From positions 62,001-126,000 of the forward strand of contig NZ_STGW01000003.1 in the NCBI RefSeq assembly GCF_004912195.1: a stretch of 64,000 nt of DNA, read 5' to 3'. This DNA is from Nocardioides caeni (GTDB lineage: Bacteria > Actinomycetota > Actinomycetes > Propionibacteriales > Nocardioidaceae). The position numbers and the translations under genes were made by a program. The notes beneath the pieces are model-generated. The model worked only from the letters and a program-made list of their open reading frames with translations, was not told the DNA's origin and ran no database searches. Below are positions 35,719 through 46,400 of the stretch, in pieces. Numbering within the stretch: position 1 is the first letter of the stretch; each line of letters begins with the position of its first letter.

Positions 35719-36345
35719 ATGAAGAATCGACTCGGGTTGACCTTCCTGGCGACCGGCACATTTCTGTTGGCCGCGGTGTCGGCGTGTGCTGACAACGACG
35801 CGGATCCTCCACCGACGACGCCAGCCACGTCGACCCCCGCTGAGTCGACGGATCCGACGGCCAGCGACTCTCCGACATCTCCGAACGACGCCGCGTCGGC
35901 GAATGCGACGACGGCAATGACCGACTACTACGCCGTCCTCGATGGGCTCCGGGCCGATCCGTCCAGCGACCTCAAGAAGCTCGAGACCGTTGCGATCGGC
36001 GCGCAGCTCAATGCGGTGCAGACCCTTGTACAGCGGCACCGCGATCAGGGCCAGCGCCAGACCGGCACCACGGCCATCAGCGAGCTGAAGGTCCAGTCGG
36101 TCACCCTCGACAACTCCGACGCGGACGCCGGCAAGGTGCCTTCGGTCGTCATTGACGTCTGCTGGGACGTCACCAAGGTCGACGTGCTCGACAAGAGCGG
36201 CAAGTCGATCGTGTCCCCCAACCGCCCGGACACCGGGTGGACGCGTTACACCGTCGCGAACTACGAGTACGCCGCCGACCCCACCGGCGGATGGCGCGTG
36301 GCGACTGGCCAGGACCTCAAGCAGACGCCATGCGCGGCCTCCTGA
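35719..36345 (+). CDS. lipoprotein, conjugation/pilus-locus associated
   Basis: 208 residues. Signal sequence with lipobox AVSAC (Cys near residue 23), then a Thr/Pro/Ser-rich linker to about residue 65, then a globular domain of about 140 residues with WDVTKVDVLDKSGKS and TRYTVANYEY blocks. The domain resembles the NTF2/SnoaL-sized extracytoplasmic domains found in actinobacterial mobile elements. First gene of the long rightward operon; 16-bp overlap with the next gene. Confidence 0.75.
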   Translation: MKNRLGLTFLATGTFLLAAVSACADNDADPPPTTPATSTPAESTDPTASDSPTSPNDAASANATTAMTDYYAVLDGLRADPSSDLKKLETVAIGAQLNAVQTLVQRHRDQGQRQTGTTAISELKVQSVTLDNSDADAGKVPSVVIDVCWDVTKVDVLDKSGKSIVSPNRPDTGWTRYTVANYEYAADPTGGWRVATGQDLKQTPCAAS

Positions 36346-37292
36346 TTCGCCTCCTGCTGACTGCCCTCGCCACCGCCAGCCTCACTGCCCTTGCCGCCGC
36401 ACCGTCGTACGCCGACGGCACGGTCTGCGGTCAGACCGACCCGGCGACCGGCGAGTGTCTGATCTGGATCCACGTCCCGGGCAATCCCGGCACGCCTGGG
36501 ACGCCGGGCGACGACGGACCAGAGGACACCGGCAGCGGCGCGGCCTGCTACTGGGACGGCACCAGCCAAGGCATCACGAAGCCACCGCCCGGTCCGGTCC
36601 CCTGCACGAAGAACGGCGCCTACTGGTCGAACGCCTACCACTGCTACATCTCGCTCGTCGAACCGCAGCCGCCCGCGGGTGACCCGTCGTGGCAGGGCCA
36701 TGAGCCCGGCGACGGCGCCGTCTACTACTGCGACCAGCCGCAGACCGGGCTGCTCATCACGATCTGGACGCAGGATCCGCCGCCGAACTCGGGTACGGGA
36801 CCGACACCGAGAGAGGTCGCGCAGATCGCGATCGAGAACATGCACCTCAGGGCGATAGACATCGGCATCGCTCCCGAGCCCGGTCCCGACAGCATCGGAC
36901 TCGTCGGCATGCCCGTGTGGATGTGGGCCAAGGCACCGAGCAGCCAGACCTTCGGCCCGATCACCGAGAGCGCGTCGGCAGGCGGCATCACGATCACCGC
37001 GACGGCGAAGGTCCTGCACATCACCTGGGACATGGGCGACGGAACCGAGGTCGTCTGCGACACGGCGGGCACGCCGTACAAGCCGGAATTCGGGCGGAAG
37101 GACTCCCCCGACTGCGGCCACACCTACAAGAAGTCGAGCGCGGGCCAGACCGATGACGCCTACACCGTCACCGCGACCTCGAGTTGGGTCATCACCTGGT
37201 CGGGCGCGGGCCAGACCGGGACGATCCGCCTCGACGGCCTCAACCGCTCGACCCAGATCCGGATCGGCGAAGCGCAGGTGCTCGTGAACTGA
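36330..37292 (+). CDS. exported PKD-like protein of the pilus locus
   Basis: 320 residues, ATG at 36330 inside the previous gene. Signal peptide at residues 1-28, a Cys-rich, Gly/Pro-rich first part (GNPGTPGTPGDDGP near 52) and a C-terminal PKD-like domain with WDMGDGTEVVC near 234 and CGHTYKK near 264. Resembles in layout the exported protein at the left end of the window. Probably part of the surface apparatus made by this operon. Confidence 0.7.
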   Translation: MRGLLIRLLLTALATASLTALAAAPSYADGTVCGQTDPATGECLIWIHVPGNPGTPGTPGDDGPEDTGSGAACYWDGTSQGITKPPPGPVPCTKNGAYWSNAYHCYISLVEPQPPAGDPSWQGHEPGDGAVYYCDQPQTGLLITIWTQDPPPNSGTGPTPREVAQIAIENMHLRAIDIGIAPEPGPDSIGLVGMPVWMWAKAPSSQTFGPITESASAGGITITATAKVLHITWDMGDGTEVVCDTAGTPYKPEFGRKDSPDCGHTYKKSSAGQTDDAYTVTATSSWVITWSGAGQTGTIRLDGLNRSTQIRIGEAQVLVN

Positions 37293-37317
37293 CGAGCGCT
37301 GCGCGGGGAGGGACGAA

Positions 37318-37995
37318 GTGACCACGACTGCCCGAGAGGACCGGAAGCCCGGCCCCCACCGCACCGCGCCCGACGCCGGCCCCCCGGTCACTCCCCCGCC
37401 CAAGCTCCGCAGGCGGCCCGGACTGGTGGTCGCCGCCGTCGTCGTCACCGCCCTAGGCTGCCTGCTCGGCGCCTGGGCATGGAACGCGACGACCAGCACC
37501 GAGGAGGTCCTCGCTGCGACGAAGACGATCCATCGAGGCGAGGTCATTACCGCCGACGACATCCGGCGCATCCGGATCAGCCGCGACCCGGCTCTGGAGC
37601 CACTCCCTGCTTCGGCGTACGACGAGATCGTCGGCCAGCGCGCCGCGCTCGACATCTCGGCCGGTGGGCTGATCACGACCGAGTCGACGACCGATGCGCC
37701 GATGCCACCGGAGGGCCAGTCGATCGTCGGCATCTCGCTGACCCCGGCCCAGGTCCCAGCGCTCCCCATGCACGGCGGTGACAAGGTCCGCATCATCGTC
37801 ACCCCTGCTGCCAACGGCGATGCCCCAACCGGCGTGCCACAGTTCACGGCCGCCGAGGTCGTCTACACAGCGATCGACGAGACCACTGGCAACACCGTCG
37901 TCAACGTCCTAGTGCCGTACGCCGACGCGAGCGTCCTCGCGGCACGCGCTGCGACCGGCAACGTCGCGCTGATCCTCGACTCGGGAGCCCAGTGA
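37318..37995 (+). CDS. SAF-domain protein, CpaB/RcpC-like
   Basis: 225 residues from a GTG. Cytoplasmic Pro-rich tail, one membrane anchor (residues 40-60), then a SAF domain (ATKTIHRGEVITADDIRRIRI, residues 66-86, then PLPASAYDEIVG). CpaB/RcpC proteins assemble the periplasmic or cell-wall part of Flp pilus machines. GTGATG coupling with the next gene. Confidence 0.8.
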   Translation: MTTTAREDRKPGPHRTAPDAGPPVTPPPKLRRRPGLVVAAVVVTALGCLLGAWAWNATTSTEEVLAATKTIHRGEVITADDIRRIRISRDPALEPLPASAYDEIVGQRAALDISAGGLITTESTTDAPMPPEGQSIVGISLTPAQVPALPMHGGDKVRIIVTPAANGDAPTGVPQFTAAEVVYTAIDETTGNTVVNVLVPYADASVLAARAATGNVALILDSGAQ

Positions 37996-38759
37996 TGGCG
38001 ATCGTGTGCCTGACATCGGCCTCCGGTTCGCCCGGCGTCACCACCACCGCAGTGGGCATGGCGTTCAGCTGGCCTCGGCCCGTCCTTCTCCTCGAGGCCG
38101 ACCCGACCGGCGGATCCGGCGTCCTCGCCGGATTCCTCCGCGGCACGACGCCGTACGACGCCGGGTTGATCGAGCTCGCCCTCTCACCCCTCGGCGCGGC
38201 GGACGCGCTGCGGGACGTCGTACGGCCGCTGAGCCCGAACGTCTCCCTTGTCGCCGGCATCCGGTCGCACGCGCAGGCAACGGCGCTGCGTGACGTCTGG
38301 GAGCCGTTGGCGGCCGCACTCCGCGATCTGGATGACAACGGCCAGGACGTCATCGTCGACGCCGGGAGGCTCGGCCTCATGGGCTCGCCGACCCCGCTGC
38401 TGGACGCCGCCGACGCGGCTCTCCTGATCACCAGAGCCACTCTGCCCGCGATCTCGGCGGCTCGTTCGTGGGCGGAGACCGTCCGGCAGCCCGCCACCGG
38501 ATGGCGTCATCCCGGCTTGCTTCTCATCGCCGAGGGCCAGCCGTACCGGGCCTCCGAGGTAGCCAAGGTCCTCGGCATCCCGGTCGTCGCCGACCTGCCG
38601 GACGATCCGGCAACCGCGGCCGTGTACCACCGCGGCGCGGCCCCGCCGAAACACTTCGAGACCGGTCCCTACATCCGCGCGCTCCAGGCCGCGGTCCAGT
38701 CCGTCCAGGCGCACGTCGCCCGTGGTCGGTTCGCGCTCGTCGAGGAGGCGCGGCCATGA
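37992..38759 (+). CDS. TadZ/ParA-like pilus localisation ATPase
   Basis: 255 residues. ParA/MinD-like start (IVCLTSASGSPGVTTTAVGMA, in residues 3-23) is a deviant Walker A in which the second lysine-containing GKT is replaced by GVTTT. LLLEADPTGG near 34 is the switch region. Weakened ATP-binding of this kind is seen in TadZ, which positions pilus machines. ATGA-coupled to the secretion ATPase gene. Confidence 0.75.
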   Translation: MMAIVCLTSASGSPGVTTTAVGMAFSWPRPVLLLEADPTGGSGVLAGFLRGTTPYDAGLIELALSPLGAADALRDVVRPLSPNVSLVAGIRSHAQATALRDVWEPLAAALRDLDDNGQDVIVDAGRLGLMGSPTPLLDAADAALLITRATLPAISAARSWAETVRQPATGWRHPGLLLIAEGQPYRASEVAKVLGIPVVADLPDDPATAAVYHRGAAPPKHFETGPYIRALQAAVQSVQAHVARGRFALVEEARP

Positions 38760-40231
38760 CCGAGACCTACCGATTCGCCAACGAGTACGGCGACCTGACG
38801 CGCCTGCCCCTCTTCAGCCAGACGACCAACGGCGTCCCTCACGAGGTGCCGAGCGGTCTCGACCCGACCGTCGCGTCACCGCCCCCTGCCACCTCCGATG
38901 TCGACTGGTCGCTCGTCTCGACACTGCGCGCCCAGGCCTCCGAGCAGCTCAGCCAGGCCGTCCAGTCCGGCCGCGGCCGTCTCGACAAGGAGGCACAGCA
39001 GGAGCTGGGCCGCTCGATCGTGCTGGACCTCATCGAGTCTGCGATGGCGGAGGATGTCGACGCCGGCCTCGGTTCGTGGAGTCCCAAGAAGCAGCAGGCG
39101 ACCGCCCAGGCCGTGTTCGACTCCCTCTTCCGCCTCGGCCGCCTCCAGCCGTTGGTGGATGACGACCGGATCGAGAACATCGTCATCGTCGGTCACGACA
39201 ACGTACAGCTCGAGCTGATCGACGGGACGCTCGTTCCCGGACCGCCTGTGGCCGACTCCGATCAGGAGCTCATCGACTTCCTCGTCTTCCTTGCCTCGCG
39301 CAGCGAGGTGAACGCGCGTTCGTTCTCCGAGGCGCAGCCGAGCCTCCACATGAGGCTCGACGGCGGCTCGCGGCTGGCGGCGGTGGCGTGGGTGACCACG
39401 CGACCGTCCGTCGTGATCCGTCGGCATCGGCTGATGCGGGTGACGCTGGACGACCTCGTCAAGCGCGACATGATGACGCCTGTCGTCGCCTCATTCCTGA
39501 GAGCTGCCGTGCGGGCTCGGTGCTCGATCGTGGTAGCCGGCGCCCAGGGGGCCGGGAAGACCACGCTGGTCCGTGCGCTCTGCGCCGAGATCGACGAGCT
39601 CGAGGCCATCGGCACCTTCGAGACCGAGTACGAGCTGCACCTCCACGAGCTCGGCCGGCACAAGGTGGTCATCCCCTGGGAGGCCCGGCCCGGATCGGGT
39701 GAACGTGGTCCCGACGGGCGCCAGTCAGGTGAGTTCACGCTCGACGAGGCACTCGTCGACTCCTTCCGCTTCAACCTCTCGCGGCAGATCGTCGGCGAGG
39801 TCCGTGGCAAGGAGATCTGGGCGATGATCAAGGCGATGGAGTCCGGCACGGGGTCCATCTCCACCACTCACGCGGCCGACGCCGTGGCCGCCGTACGCAA
39901 GCTCGTGACCTGCGCTATGGAGGCGGGTCCGCACGTCACGCAGGGTCTCGCGACCAGCAAGCTCGCGGCGACCGTCGACCTGATCGTCCAGTTGAGCCTG
40001 GAGACCAAGGTCGTGCCGGGCGGGGCTCAGCGGACCAGACGGGTCGCCGAGGTCATCGCGCTCGCGCCGGGCGAGAAGGAGCCCGGCTACGCGACCACCC
40101 ACGTGTTCCGCGCCGATGCCACCGGCGTCGCAGTCCCCGATGTCCTGCCCGACGAGTACCGACGGCTTGCGCAGCACGGCTTCGACCTCCCGGCGTACCT
40201 CGCGAGTCAACCGGTGGGAGCCCGGACATGA
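38756..40231 (+). CDS. TadA/CpaF-type secretion ATPase
   Basis: 491 residues. Type II/IV secretion ATPase of the VirB11-TadA family that powers pilus assembly at the cytoplasmic face. Walker A AGAQGAGKTTLVRAL near residue 261, an Asp/Glu box (ETEYELHLHEL near 288) and the late motif IVGEVRGKEIWAMIKAM with GSISTTHA near 345-370. The ATG at 38756 overlaps the previous stop. First motor of the tadA-tadB-tadC set. Confidence 0.9.
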   Translation: MTETYRFANEYGDLTRLPLFSQTTNGVPHEVPSGLDPTVASPPPATSDVDWSLVSTLRAQASEQLSQAVQSGRGRLDKEAQQELGRSIVLDLIESAMAEDVDAGLGSWSPKKQQATAQAVFDSLFRLGRLQPLVDDDRIENIVIVGHDNVQLELIDGTLVPGPPVADSDQELIDFLVFLASRSEVNARSFSEAQPSLHMRLDGGSRLAAVAWVTTRPSVVIRRHRLMRVTLDDLVKRDMMTPVVASFLRAAVRARCSIVVAGAQGAGKTTLVRALCAEIDELEAIGTFETEYELHLHELGRHKVVIPWEARPGSGERGPDGRQSGEFTLDEALVDSFRFNLSRQIVGEVRGKEIWAMIKAMESGTGSISTTHAADAVAAVRKLVTCAMEAGPHVTQGLATSKLAATVDLIVQLSLETKVVPGGAQRTRRVAEVIALAPGEKEPGYATTHVFRADATGVAVPDVLPDEYRRLAQHGFDLPAYLASQPVGART

Positions 40232-41085
40232 CCACCATCCTTCCCGCACTCGCAGGTGGACTCGTCGCCTTGGGGCTCCTCGGGGTGGTCGTCGGCCTGC
40301 GCCCAACCGCGATTCCGCCGCGGGAGCCCACCGCAGCCAGTCGGCGCCGCGCCCTCAACCGGCGAACCCGAGTCCTGCTTCTTGCCGGTGGCGCGCTCGG
40401 CCTCGTCGGATGGCTCATCACGGGCTGGATCCTGGCGCTCGTCATCGCGCCGGTCGCCGTCATCGGACTGCCCATCCTGCTCAGCGCGCCGCCGGCCGCC
40501 ACGCAGATCGCACGTCTCGAAGCGATGGAGGAGTGGACGCGTTCGCTCTCCGGAGTCCTCACCGTCGGCATCGGCCTGGAGCAAGCACTGGTCGCCACTC
40601 TGCGGTCGACGCCCGCGCCCATCGCCGATGAGGTCCACCGACTGGTGACCCGGCTGCGGGCACGCTGGGACACCGAGAGGGCTCTGCGCGCGTTCGCCGA
40701 CGAACTCGACGACGCGACCGGCGACCTGATCGCCGCCAACCTGATCCTGGGCGCCCGCCGGCGCGGAGCCGGGCTTGCGAGTGTCCTCGAAGGACTCGCC
40801 GAGTCGGTCGGCGCCGACGTTCGCGCGCGCCGCCAGGTCGAGGCCGACCGGGCCAAGCCGCGAGCGACCGCGCGGTGGGTCACGTTGATCAGCGCCAGCG
40901 TGCTCGTCGTACTCGCACTGTCCGGGACGTACGTCGAGCCGTACCGCACCCCGGTGGGCCAGGTGCTTCTCGTGCTCCTCCTGTCGGCGTACGTCGCGAC
41001 CCTGATCTGGATGCGACGCATGGCCGCAGGCAAGCCTCTCCCCCGGTTCCTGGCGACCCGCGCAGTCGCGGAGGCGCCGCGATGA
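40228..41085 (+). CDS. TadB-like membrane platform protein
   Basis: 285 residues, ATGA-coupled to tadA. Two N-terminal hydrophobic segments, a cytoplasmic T2SS-F domain (residues 95-215, with LSGVLTVGIGLEQAL and RRRGAGLASVLEGLAESV) and two C-terminal segments. Forms the inner-membrane platform on which TadA acts. Confidence 0.85.
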   Translation: MTTILPALAGGLVALGLLGVVVGLRPTAIPPREPTAASRRRALNRRTRVLLLAGGALGLVGWLITGWILALVIAPVAVIGLPILLSAPPAATQIARLEAMEEWTRSLSGVLTVGIGLEQALVATLRSTPAPIADEVHRLVTRLRARWDTERALRAFADELDDATGDLIAANLILGARRRGAGLASVLEGLAESVGADVRARRQVEADRAKPRATARWVTLISASVLVVLALSGTYVEPYRTPVGQVLLVLLLSAYVATLIWMRRMAAGKPLPRFLATRAVAEAPR

Positions 41086-41981
41086 TTACCGGGCTGCAGT
41101 TGGCGATCCTTGCCGGGGGCCTCGTCGGCCTCGGCCTCGTGCTTCTCGTTGCACGCCTTCTGCCCGCGGAGCCCGACCTCGCGGATGCGCTCGAGCGGGT
41201 GTCCTCGTCGCGTCCGCGTTCAACCGCCTCCGATTCCGCGCGGTCGAGCAAGGAGCGGCTCGGCCTGTGGGGCCTGCGTGTCCTGCCGCCCGGTCTCTGG
41301 GTTCGGACGCCGACTCGCGAACTCGCGCTGCTGCGGATCCCGGTCGCGCATTTCTATGGCGAGAAGCTCATGTTCGCCGGGCTCGGCCTCGTCATCCCGC
41401 CGGTCCTCGTCACGCTCTTCAACGCCTTCGGGCTGAGCATCCCGTTCCAACTCCCGGCCGTCGCATCGCTCGCGCTGGCCGCCGTCATGTTCTTCATCCC
41501 GAACTACAACGCCCTCGACGACGCCAAGAAGGCACGGGCCGACTTCGCCCGCGCGCTCGGCGCCTACATCGACCTCGTGGCACTGGAGCGGAACAACGGC
41601 ATCGGCCACCGCCAGGCGATGGAGGCTGCCGCCGAGGTCGGCGACTCGTGGGTGTTCACGCGCCTGTCCGAGGAGCTCACACGATCGCGCTGGTCAGGAC
41701 TGCCGCCCTGGGACGCGCTGCACACCTTGGCAGAGGAGCTCGGACTGCCCGAGCTCGACGACTTCGCCGACATCATGCGCCTCTCGGGCGAGGAAGGAGC
41801 CGGCGTGTACGCCACCCTGCGCGCCCGGTCCGCCGCCATGCGCACAGCAATGCTCAACGACGAACTCGCCCAGGCGAACGCCGTCGGCGAGCGCATGTCG
41901 ATGCCCGGCTCACTGCTGGGCGTGATCTTCATGGCGCTTCTCGTCGCGCCCTCTTTGCTTCGCATGTTCACGAACTCGTGA
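41082..41981 (+). CDS. TadC-like membrane platform protein
   Basis: 299 residues, ATG at 41082 overlapping the tadB stop. T2SS-F domain at about residues 140-250 (ERNNGIGHRQAMEAAAEVG, then SGEEGAGVYATLRARSAAM) with membrane segments at 5-25, 95-135 and near the C-terminus. Partner of TadB in the pilus platform. Confidence 0.85.
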   Translation: MITGLQLAILAGGLVGLGLVLLVARLLPAEPDLADALERVSSSRPRSTASDSARSSKERLGLWGLRVLPPGLWVRTPTRELALLRIPVAHFYGEKLMFAGLGLVIPPVLVTLFNAFGLSIPFQLPAVASLALAAVMFFIPNYNALDDAKKARADFARALGAYIDLVALERNNGIGHRQAMEAAAEVGDSWVFTRLSEELTRSRWSGLPPWDALHTLAEELGLPELDDFADIMRLSGEEGAGVYATLRARSAAMRTAMLNDELAQANAVGERMSMPGSLLGVIFMALLVAPSLLRMFTNS

Positions 41982-42013
41982 CACGGAAGGACACATCCAC
42001 AGGAGGAAACCCC

Positions 42014-42208
42014 ATGTTGAAGGTTCTGGTCCTGCTGCAGATCGCAGCACTCAGCAAGTACGACGACCTGCGAGCATCCCGCCGCAGCGAACGCGGGTCG
42101 GTGACGATGGAGCACGTCCTCTGGGCCGTCGCAGTCATCGGCATCGTCGGCATCGTGGTCCTCGCGGTCACGAACTATGTCACCTCAGAAGCGGGCAAGA
42201 TCAAGTAG
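42014..42208 (+). CDS. Flp-type pilin-like small protein
   Basis: 64 residues with an excellent ribosome site (AGGAGG at 42001-42006). A short basic leader ends at RSERGSVTMEHVLWAVAV: Gly-x-x-x-x-Glu before a hydrophobic helix, the type IV pilin/Flp processing pattern. Likely the major pilin subunit. Overlaps the next gene by 32 bp. Confidence 0.78.
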   Translation: MLKVLVLLQIAALSKYDDLRASRRSERGSVTMEHVLWAVAVIGIVGIVVLAVTNYVTSEAGKIK

Positions 42209-42593
42209 CCGCCGCCGGCGACGCGGCGAACGGGGCTCGGTCTCGATCGAGCTCGTCGTCCTGCTGCCCGCACTGTTCGCGGTCATGTTTCTCGGGATGC
42301 AGGCAGCGCTCTACTACCACGCGAAGACGGTCGCCATCGCTGCTGCGCAGCAGGGCGCCAGAGCCGCTGGAGCCGAGCACGGCCGGGAGTCCGACGGGGT
42401 CGGCGCCGCCAACGACTTCCTCGCCGAGGCCGGTGGCGATGACGTCATCACCGCGACCTCGACGAGTGCGAACCGGACCGCGACGACTGCCACCGTGACT
42501 GTCAGCGGCTTCTCCCTGAGCGTCATTCCGGGGTGGAAGGTCCGCATTACCCAGAGCGCGAGCGTGCCGGTCGAGCAGGTGACGGCGCCGTGA
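42177..42593 (+). CDS. TadE-like pseudopilin
   Basis: 138 residues. Very basic N-terminus followed by GERGSVSIELVVLLPALFAVMF (spread over residues 17-38), the TadE-type leader with Glu after the cleavage glycine and one membrane helix. The exported part is beta-rich. Minor pilin of the Tad machine. Confidence 0.8.
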   Translation: MSPQKRARSSSRRRRRGERGSVSIELVVLLPALFAVMFLGMQAALYYHAKTVAIAAAQQGARAAGAEHGRESDGVGAANDFLAEAGGDDVITATSTSANRTATTATVTVSGFSLSVIPGWKVRITQSASVPVEQVTAP

Positions 42594-43012
42594 TCCGCCG
42601 GGACGAACGCGGTTCAGCTGCGATCGAGGCGGCGATCGGCGTACCCGCCTTCGCACTCTTCGTCGGCCTGGTCATCTTCGGAGGCCGTACGGCGACCACC
42701 CATCAGGCGCTTCAGTCCGCCGCCGCCGACGCCGCCCGGTCAGCCTCACTCGCCCGCAACGCGGACGTCGCCCGAGCCGATGCACGCGCGGCAGCGACCG
42801 CGAGCATCATCAACCAGAAGATCGGCTGCTCGGCCATCGACGTCGTCGTCGACACAAGCGACTTCGACAAGCAACCAGGCGTTCCGGGCTCGGTGAACGT
42901 GACTGTCTCGTGCCGACTCGACCTGTCCGATCTCGCCGTTCCGGGAGTCCCCGGATCCCGCTTAATGCGCGCGACGATGTCCAGCCCGATCGACACCTGG
43001 CGGGAACGATGA
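42590..43012 (+). CDS. second TadE/TadF-like pseudopilin
   Basis: 140 residues from a GTG overlapping the previous stop. Same leader pattern (RRDERGSAAIEAAIGVPAF) and a single membrane helix. Two cysteines (near residues 84 and 109) may form a disulfide outside the cell. Confidence 0.78.
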   Translation: MIRRDERGSAAIEAAIGVPAFALFVGLVIFGGRTATTHQALQSAAADAARSASLARNADVARADARAAATASIINQKIGCSAIDVVVDTSDFDKQPGVPGSVNVTVSCRLDLSDLAVPGVPGSRLMRATMSSPIDTWRER

Positions 43013-43428
43013 GCCGCCGAGACGAGCGCGGCTCCATCACCGTGTGGCTGGCCCTGTCCAGCTTCGTGATGATCTTCCTCGTCGGACTGGCGGTCGACGT
43101 CGGAGGCCAGGTCCACGCCCACGAGCGAGCCCACGACGTCGCCGCACAGGCCGCACGGGCCGGCGGCGAGGAGGTCGAAGGAAGCTCCGCCATCCAAGGC
43201 CACGACCTCGCGATCTCCCCCGCCGCCGCGCGTGCCGCAGCCCAGCGCTACCTCGACGCTGCGGGCGTTACCGGGACGGTGGCCATCAATGACGGCACCA
43301 CGATCACCGTGACCGTCACGGACTACTACGACCCGCAGTTCCTCGGTCTCATCGGCATCAACCGCCTCGACGTCACCGGCACCGCGACCGCACGACTCGT
43401 CCGCACCCTCGGAGGTAGCGAGCAATGA
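43009..43428 (+). CDS. TadG-like pilus protein
   Basis: 139 residues, ATGA-coupled on both sides. [18 protein letters not shown] leader and one membrane helix, then [19 protein letters not shown], the TadG-like segment that follows the helix. Shorter than full TadG proteins, which carry a von Willebrand domain that is absent here. Confidence 0.75.
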   Translation: MSRRDERGSITVWLALSSFVMIFLVGLAVDVGGQVHAHERAHDVAAQAARAGGEEVEGSSAIQGHDLAISPAAARAAAQRYLDAAGVTGTVAINDGTTITVTVTDYYDPQFLGLIGINRLDVTGTATARLVRTLGGSEQ

Positions 43429-46400
43429 ACAGGACCGACTCCAGGCTACGCGGCCTCCTGGCCACCCTCACCCTCGTCGCCTTCGTGGTCGGGGTGCCCG
43501 TCGTGCTCATCTCCATCGACGCGCTCCCCGACCCGAGCGCGTTCACGTGGTCGAGGCTGACAGCTCAGGACGACGGCACTCTCGCCCTCCAGGTCATCAC
43601 CGCTATCTGCTGGATCGCGTGGGCCGTCTTCACGTGCCAACTCCTCGCCTCGATCCTGTCGCAGGCTCGCGGCATCCGTACGCCGCGCCTCCCAGGTCTC
43701 GGGGTTCCTCAGCTCGCCGCCGACCGCTTGGTCGCGGCCGCGGCGCTGCTGTTCGTCGCCGTCCCCACGGTCAGCGCCGTACTGCCCCAGCCTCGGGCGC
43801 ATGCTGCAGTCGCCGCGCCGTTGCCGGACGAGCCGCACGTAGCAGTCGCCCTGGACGCGCCCGCAGATCCTGTAGCAGAAGAGCACGTGCAGACGGTGCA
43901 GCCGCAGACTGAGCGCTACACGGTGAAGCGCGGCGACAGCCTCTGGAAGATCGCCGAAGAGCGACTCGGCGACGGCACGCGGTACGTCGAGCTCGTTGCC
44001 CTCAACGAGGCCGTCCTCGACGGGCGTCCCGACTTTCTCCTGCCCGGAACCGTGCTCAAGGTCCCCGTCGCGGACGACCCTTCGGGCGGCTCGTACGTCG
44101 TCCAGCCCGGTGACACCCTCTCCGAGATCGCCGAAGACCAACTGGGCGACGCTGACGGGTACCCGTCGATCTTCCGAGCATCGCGCGACACTGCTCAGCC
44201 GAACGGCGCCCACCTCTCGGACCCGGATCTCATCCTCCCCGGCTGGAAGCTCACGATCCCGGGGCAGTCGGATCCCGTTGAGCCGCAGAAGCCGAACCAT
44301 GATCAGGACCCACCTCTCCCCGAGACGATTCCTCCCACCGAGCGCGCGACTCCTCCCGTTCCGGAAGTAGCCGAACCCGCACCCGAGCAGGCTTCCCCCG
44401 AATCTGCCGAGGACGACATCACCCCGACGTGGCTGCTCCCTGGACTGGCCGGCGCGGGAGCACTCCTGGCAGGGTCGCTCTGGCTGGCGCTCCGACAGCA
44501 TCGGCGGACACAGCTGCGCTATCGCCGGCCCGGCAGGATCATCGCCCCGCCGCCGGACGAACTGCTCGCAGTCGAGAAGTCCGTTCAGGTGTCCGGAGCC
44601 GTTACCGCCCACCCGATCGAAGAACTCGATGCGGCCCTCCGGGGCCTGGCCCCTGCACCTCGCCTGCTCTCCGTCCGGCTCTCTTCCAGCCGGATCGTGC
44701 TGACGCTCGCGGAGCTTGCTGAGCTCCCTAAGCCATGGACCGGAGAAGGCGCTGCGTGGCACATCCCTGTCGAGGCGGTCCCGACTCCGCCCCCGGACGC
44801 GCTGTCGCCGTACCCGATGCTGGTCAGCGTCGGTCAGGCAGACGACGGAGCGCTGGCTCTGCTCAATCTCGAGGAGCTTCGTGCGCTGGCAGTGACCGGG
44901 GACAGCGATCGCAGCGCGGCGCTGGCTCGCCACCTCATGGCGGAGTTGGTCGTCAATCCTTGGGCCTCTCCCGTGCACATCGAGGCGCTGGGACTCGGCG
45001 GAGAGCTGGCCTCGATCAATCGCGACTTCGTCCGCGTCCACGAACCCGGAGATGACGCGTTCCTTCGCGCTCTGGCCGACGACCTCGCGACCGCCAGCCC
45101 GATCGGAGAGCCGGATGAGTTCCACGCCGCGGTCATCGCAGGCGGCGACAACGGTCCGGGCCTGACGCACTTGGCCGGGGCCCTCGTTGGCTTCCCGGGA
45201 CGCGCCGGCCTGGCTCTGGTCAGCGTCGGAGGAGAACCGTGCCCGCCGTTCGTCGACGTCCACCTGAGCGCCGAGGGCCGTCTGCGGATCCCAGCTCTTG
45301 AGCTGGATCTCGCTTCCGCGGGGCTGACTGCCGCGGAGGCGGAGGCGTGTGCCGCGCTGGTCGATCTCACCACGGATGCCGAGGTGGTGCCGGTCCCCCG
45401 TGCCGCCGACGAACGGACCGTGACGGATAGCGGAGGTGCGCTCGTCGACGAACTGACGGAACCGCGCCCAGAAGGCCAGCAGGCGGGCGCATCGTCACTT
45501 CTGCCGCTCGACACCCACGTGTATGCCGACCGCGCAGCGACGACTGTCGATGACGTCGAGACTCTCGCCCCCAACGCGTCTCCGGAAGCCGCAGCGGCCA
45601 TTCATGCCTCCGATCCGGACCTGGACGAGGACCTCGCCCGATGGGATTCTCCGGTTCCCGTCGCGCCGAAGGTCACCCTGCTGGGACCGGTCACGGTCAG
45701 GACCCTGGGCGACGCGACAGCCACGGCCCACCGACGGCCCTACTACGTCGAGTTCCTCGCCTACCTCGCGCTCCACCCGAACGGGGTCACCGCGGAGAAG
45801 CTCGCAGAGGACCTCTGCATCCGTCCTCAGAAGGCGCGGTCGGACTTGAGCATCATCCGGAAGTGGCTCGGACAGAGCCGGGCGGACAAGCCGTTCCTCC
45901 CCCGCGCGCAGCAGACCCATCGGGACGGCGTCCCGGCGACCTACGCCCTCGACGGGGTTCTCTGCGATCTCGACCTGTTCAGGCGCCTCCGTGCCCGCGG
46001 CCAGAGCCGCGGCGCCGAGGGGATGGCCGACCTCATCGCCGCGCTGCACCTCGTCAGCGGAGAGCCGTTCACCGACCTCCGCAAGGACGGGTGGGGATGG
46101 CTTCTTGAGGGCGACCGACTCGACCACATCATGACCGCCGCGATCGTCGATGTCGGCCATATCGTCACCACCCACGCACTGGTCGTTGGCGACCTCGGTC
46201 TTGCCGACTTCGCGTCCAGCGTCACCCTCGCCGCGTCGCCGTACGACGAGATCGCGAACCTCGACCGCATCGCTGTTGATCGAGCAATAGGGAACGTCGA
46301 CGAAGCTGACGCTCGGATGCGTAACGGTGTCACGAATAGGAGCGATGACGGCTATGGACCGATCGACCTACCTCCACGAACCACACAAGTCCTTGAGGGC

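Noticed and set aside
37992..38759. considered as ParA partner of the ParB at 54039
   Set aside because: It sits inside the Tad operon, has a deviant Walker A and lies 15 kb from parB, which fits TadZ better.
43446..45263. 605-codon leftward frame over the LysM-BTAD gene
   Set aside because: No motifs; the plus strand holds recognisable LysM and BTAD domains.
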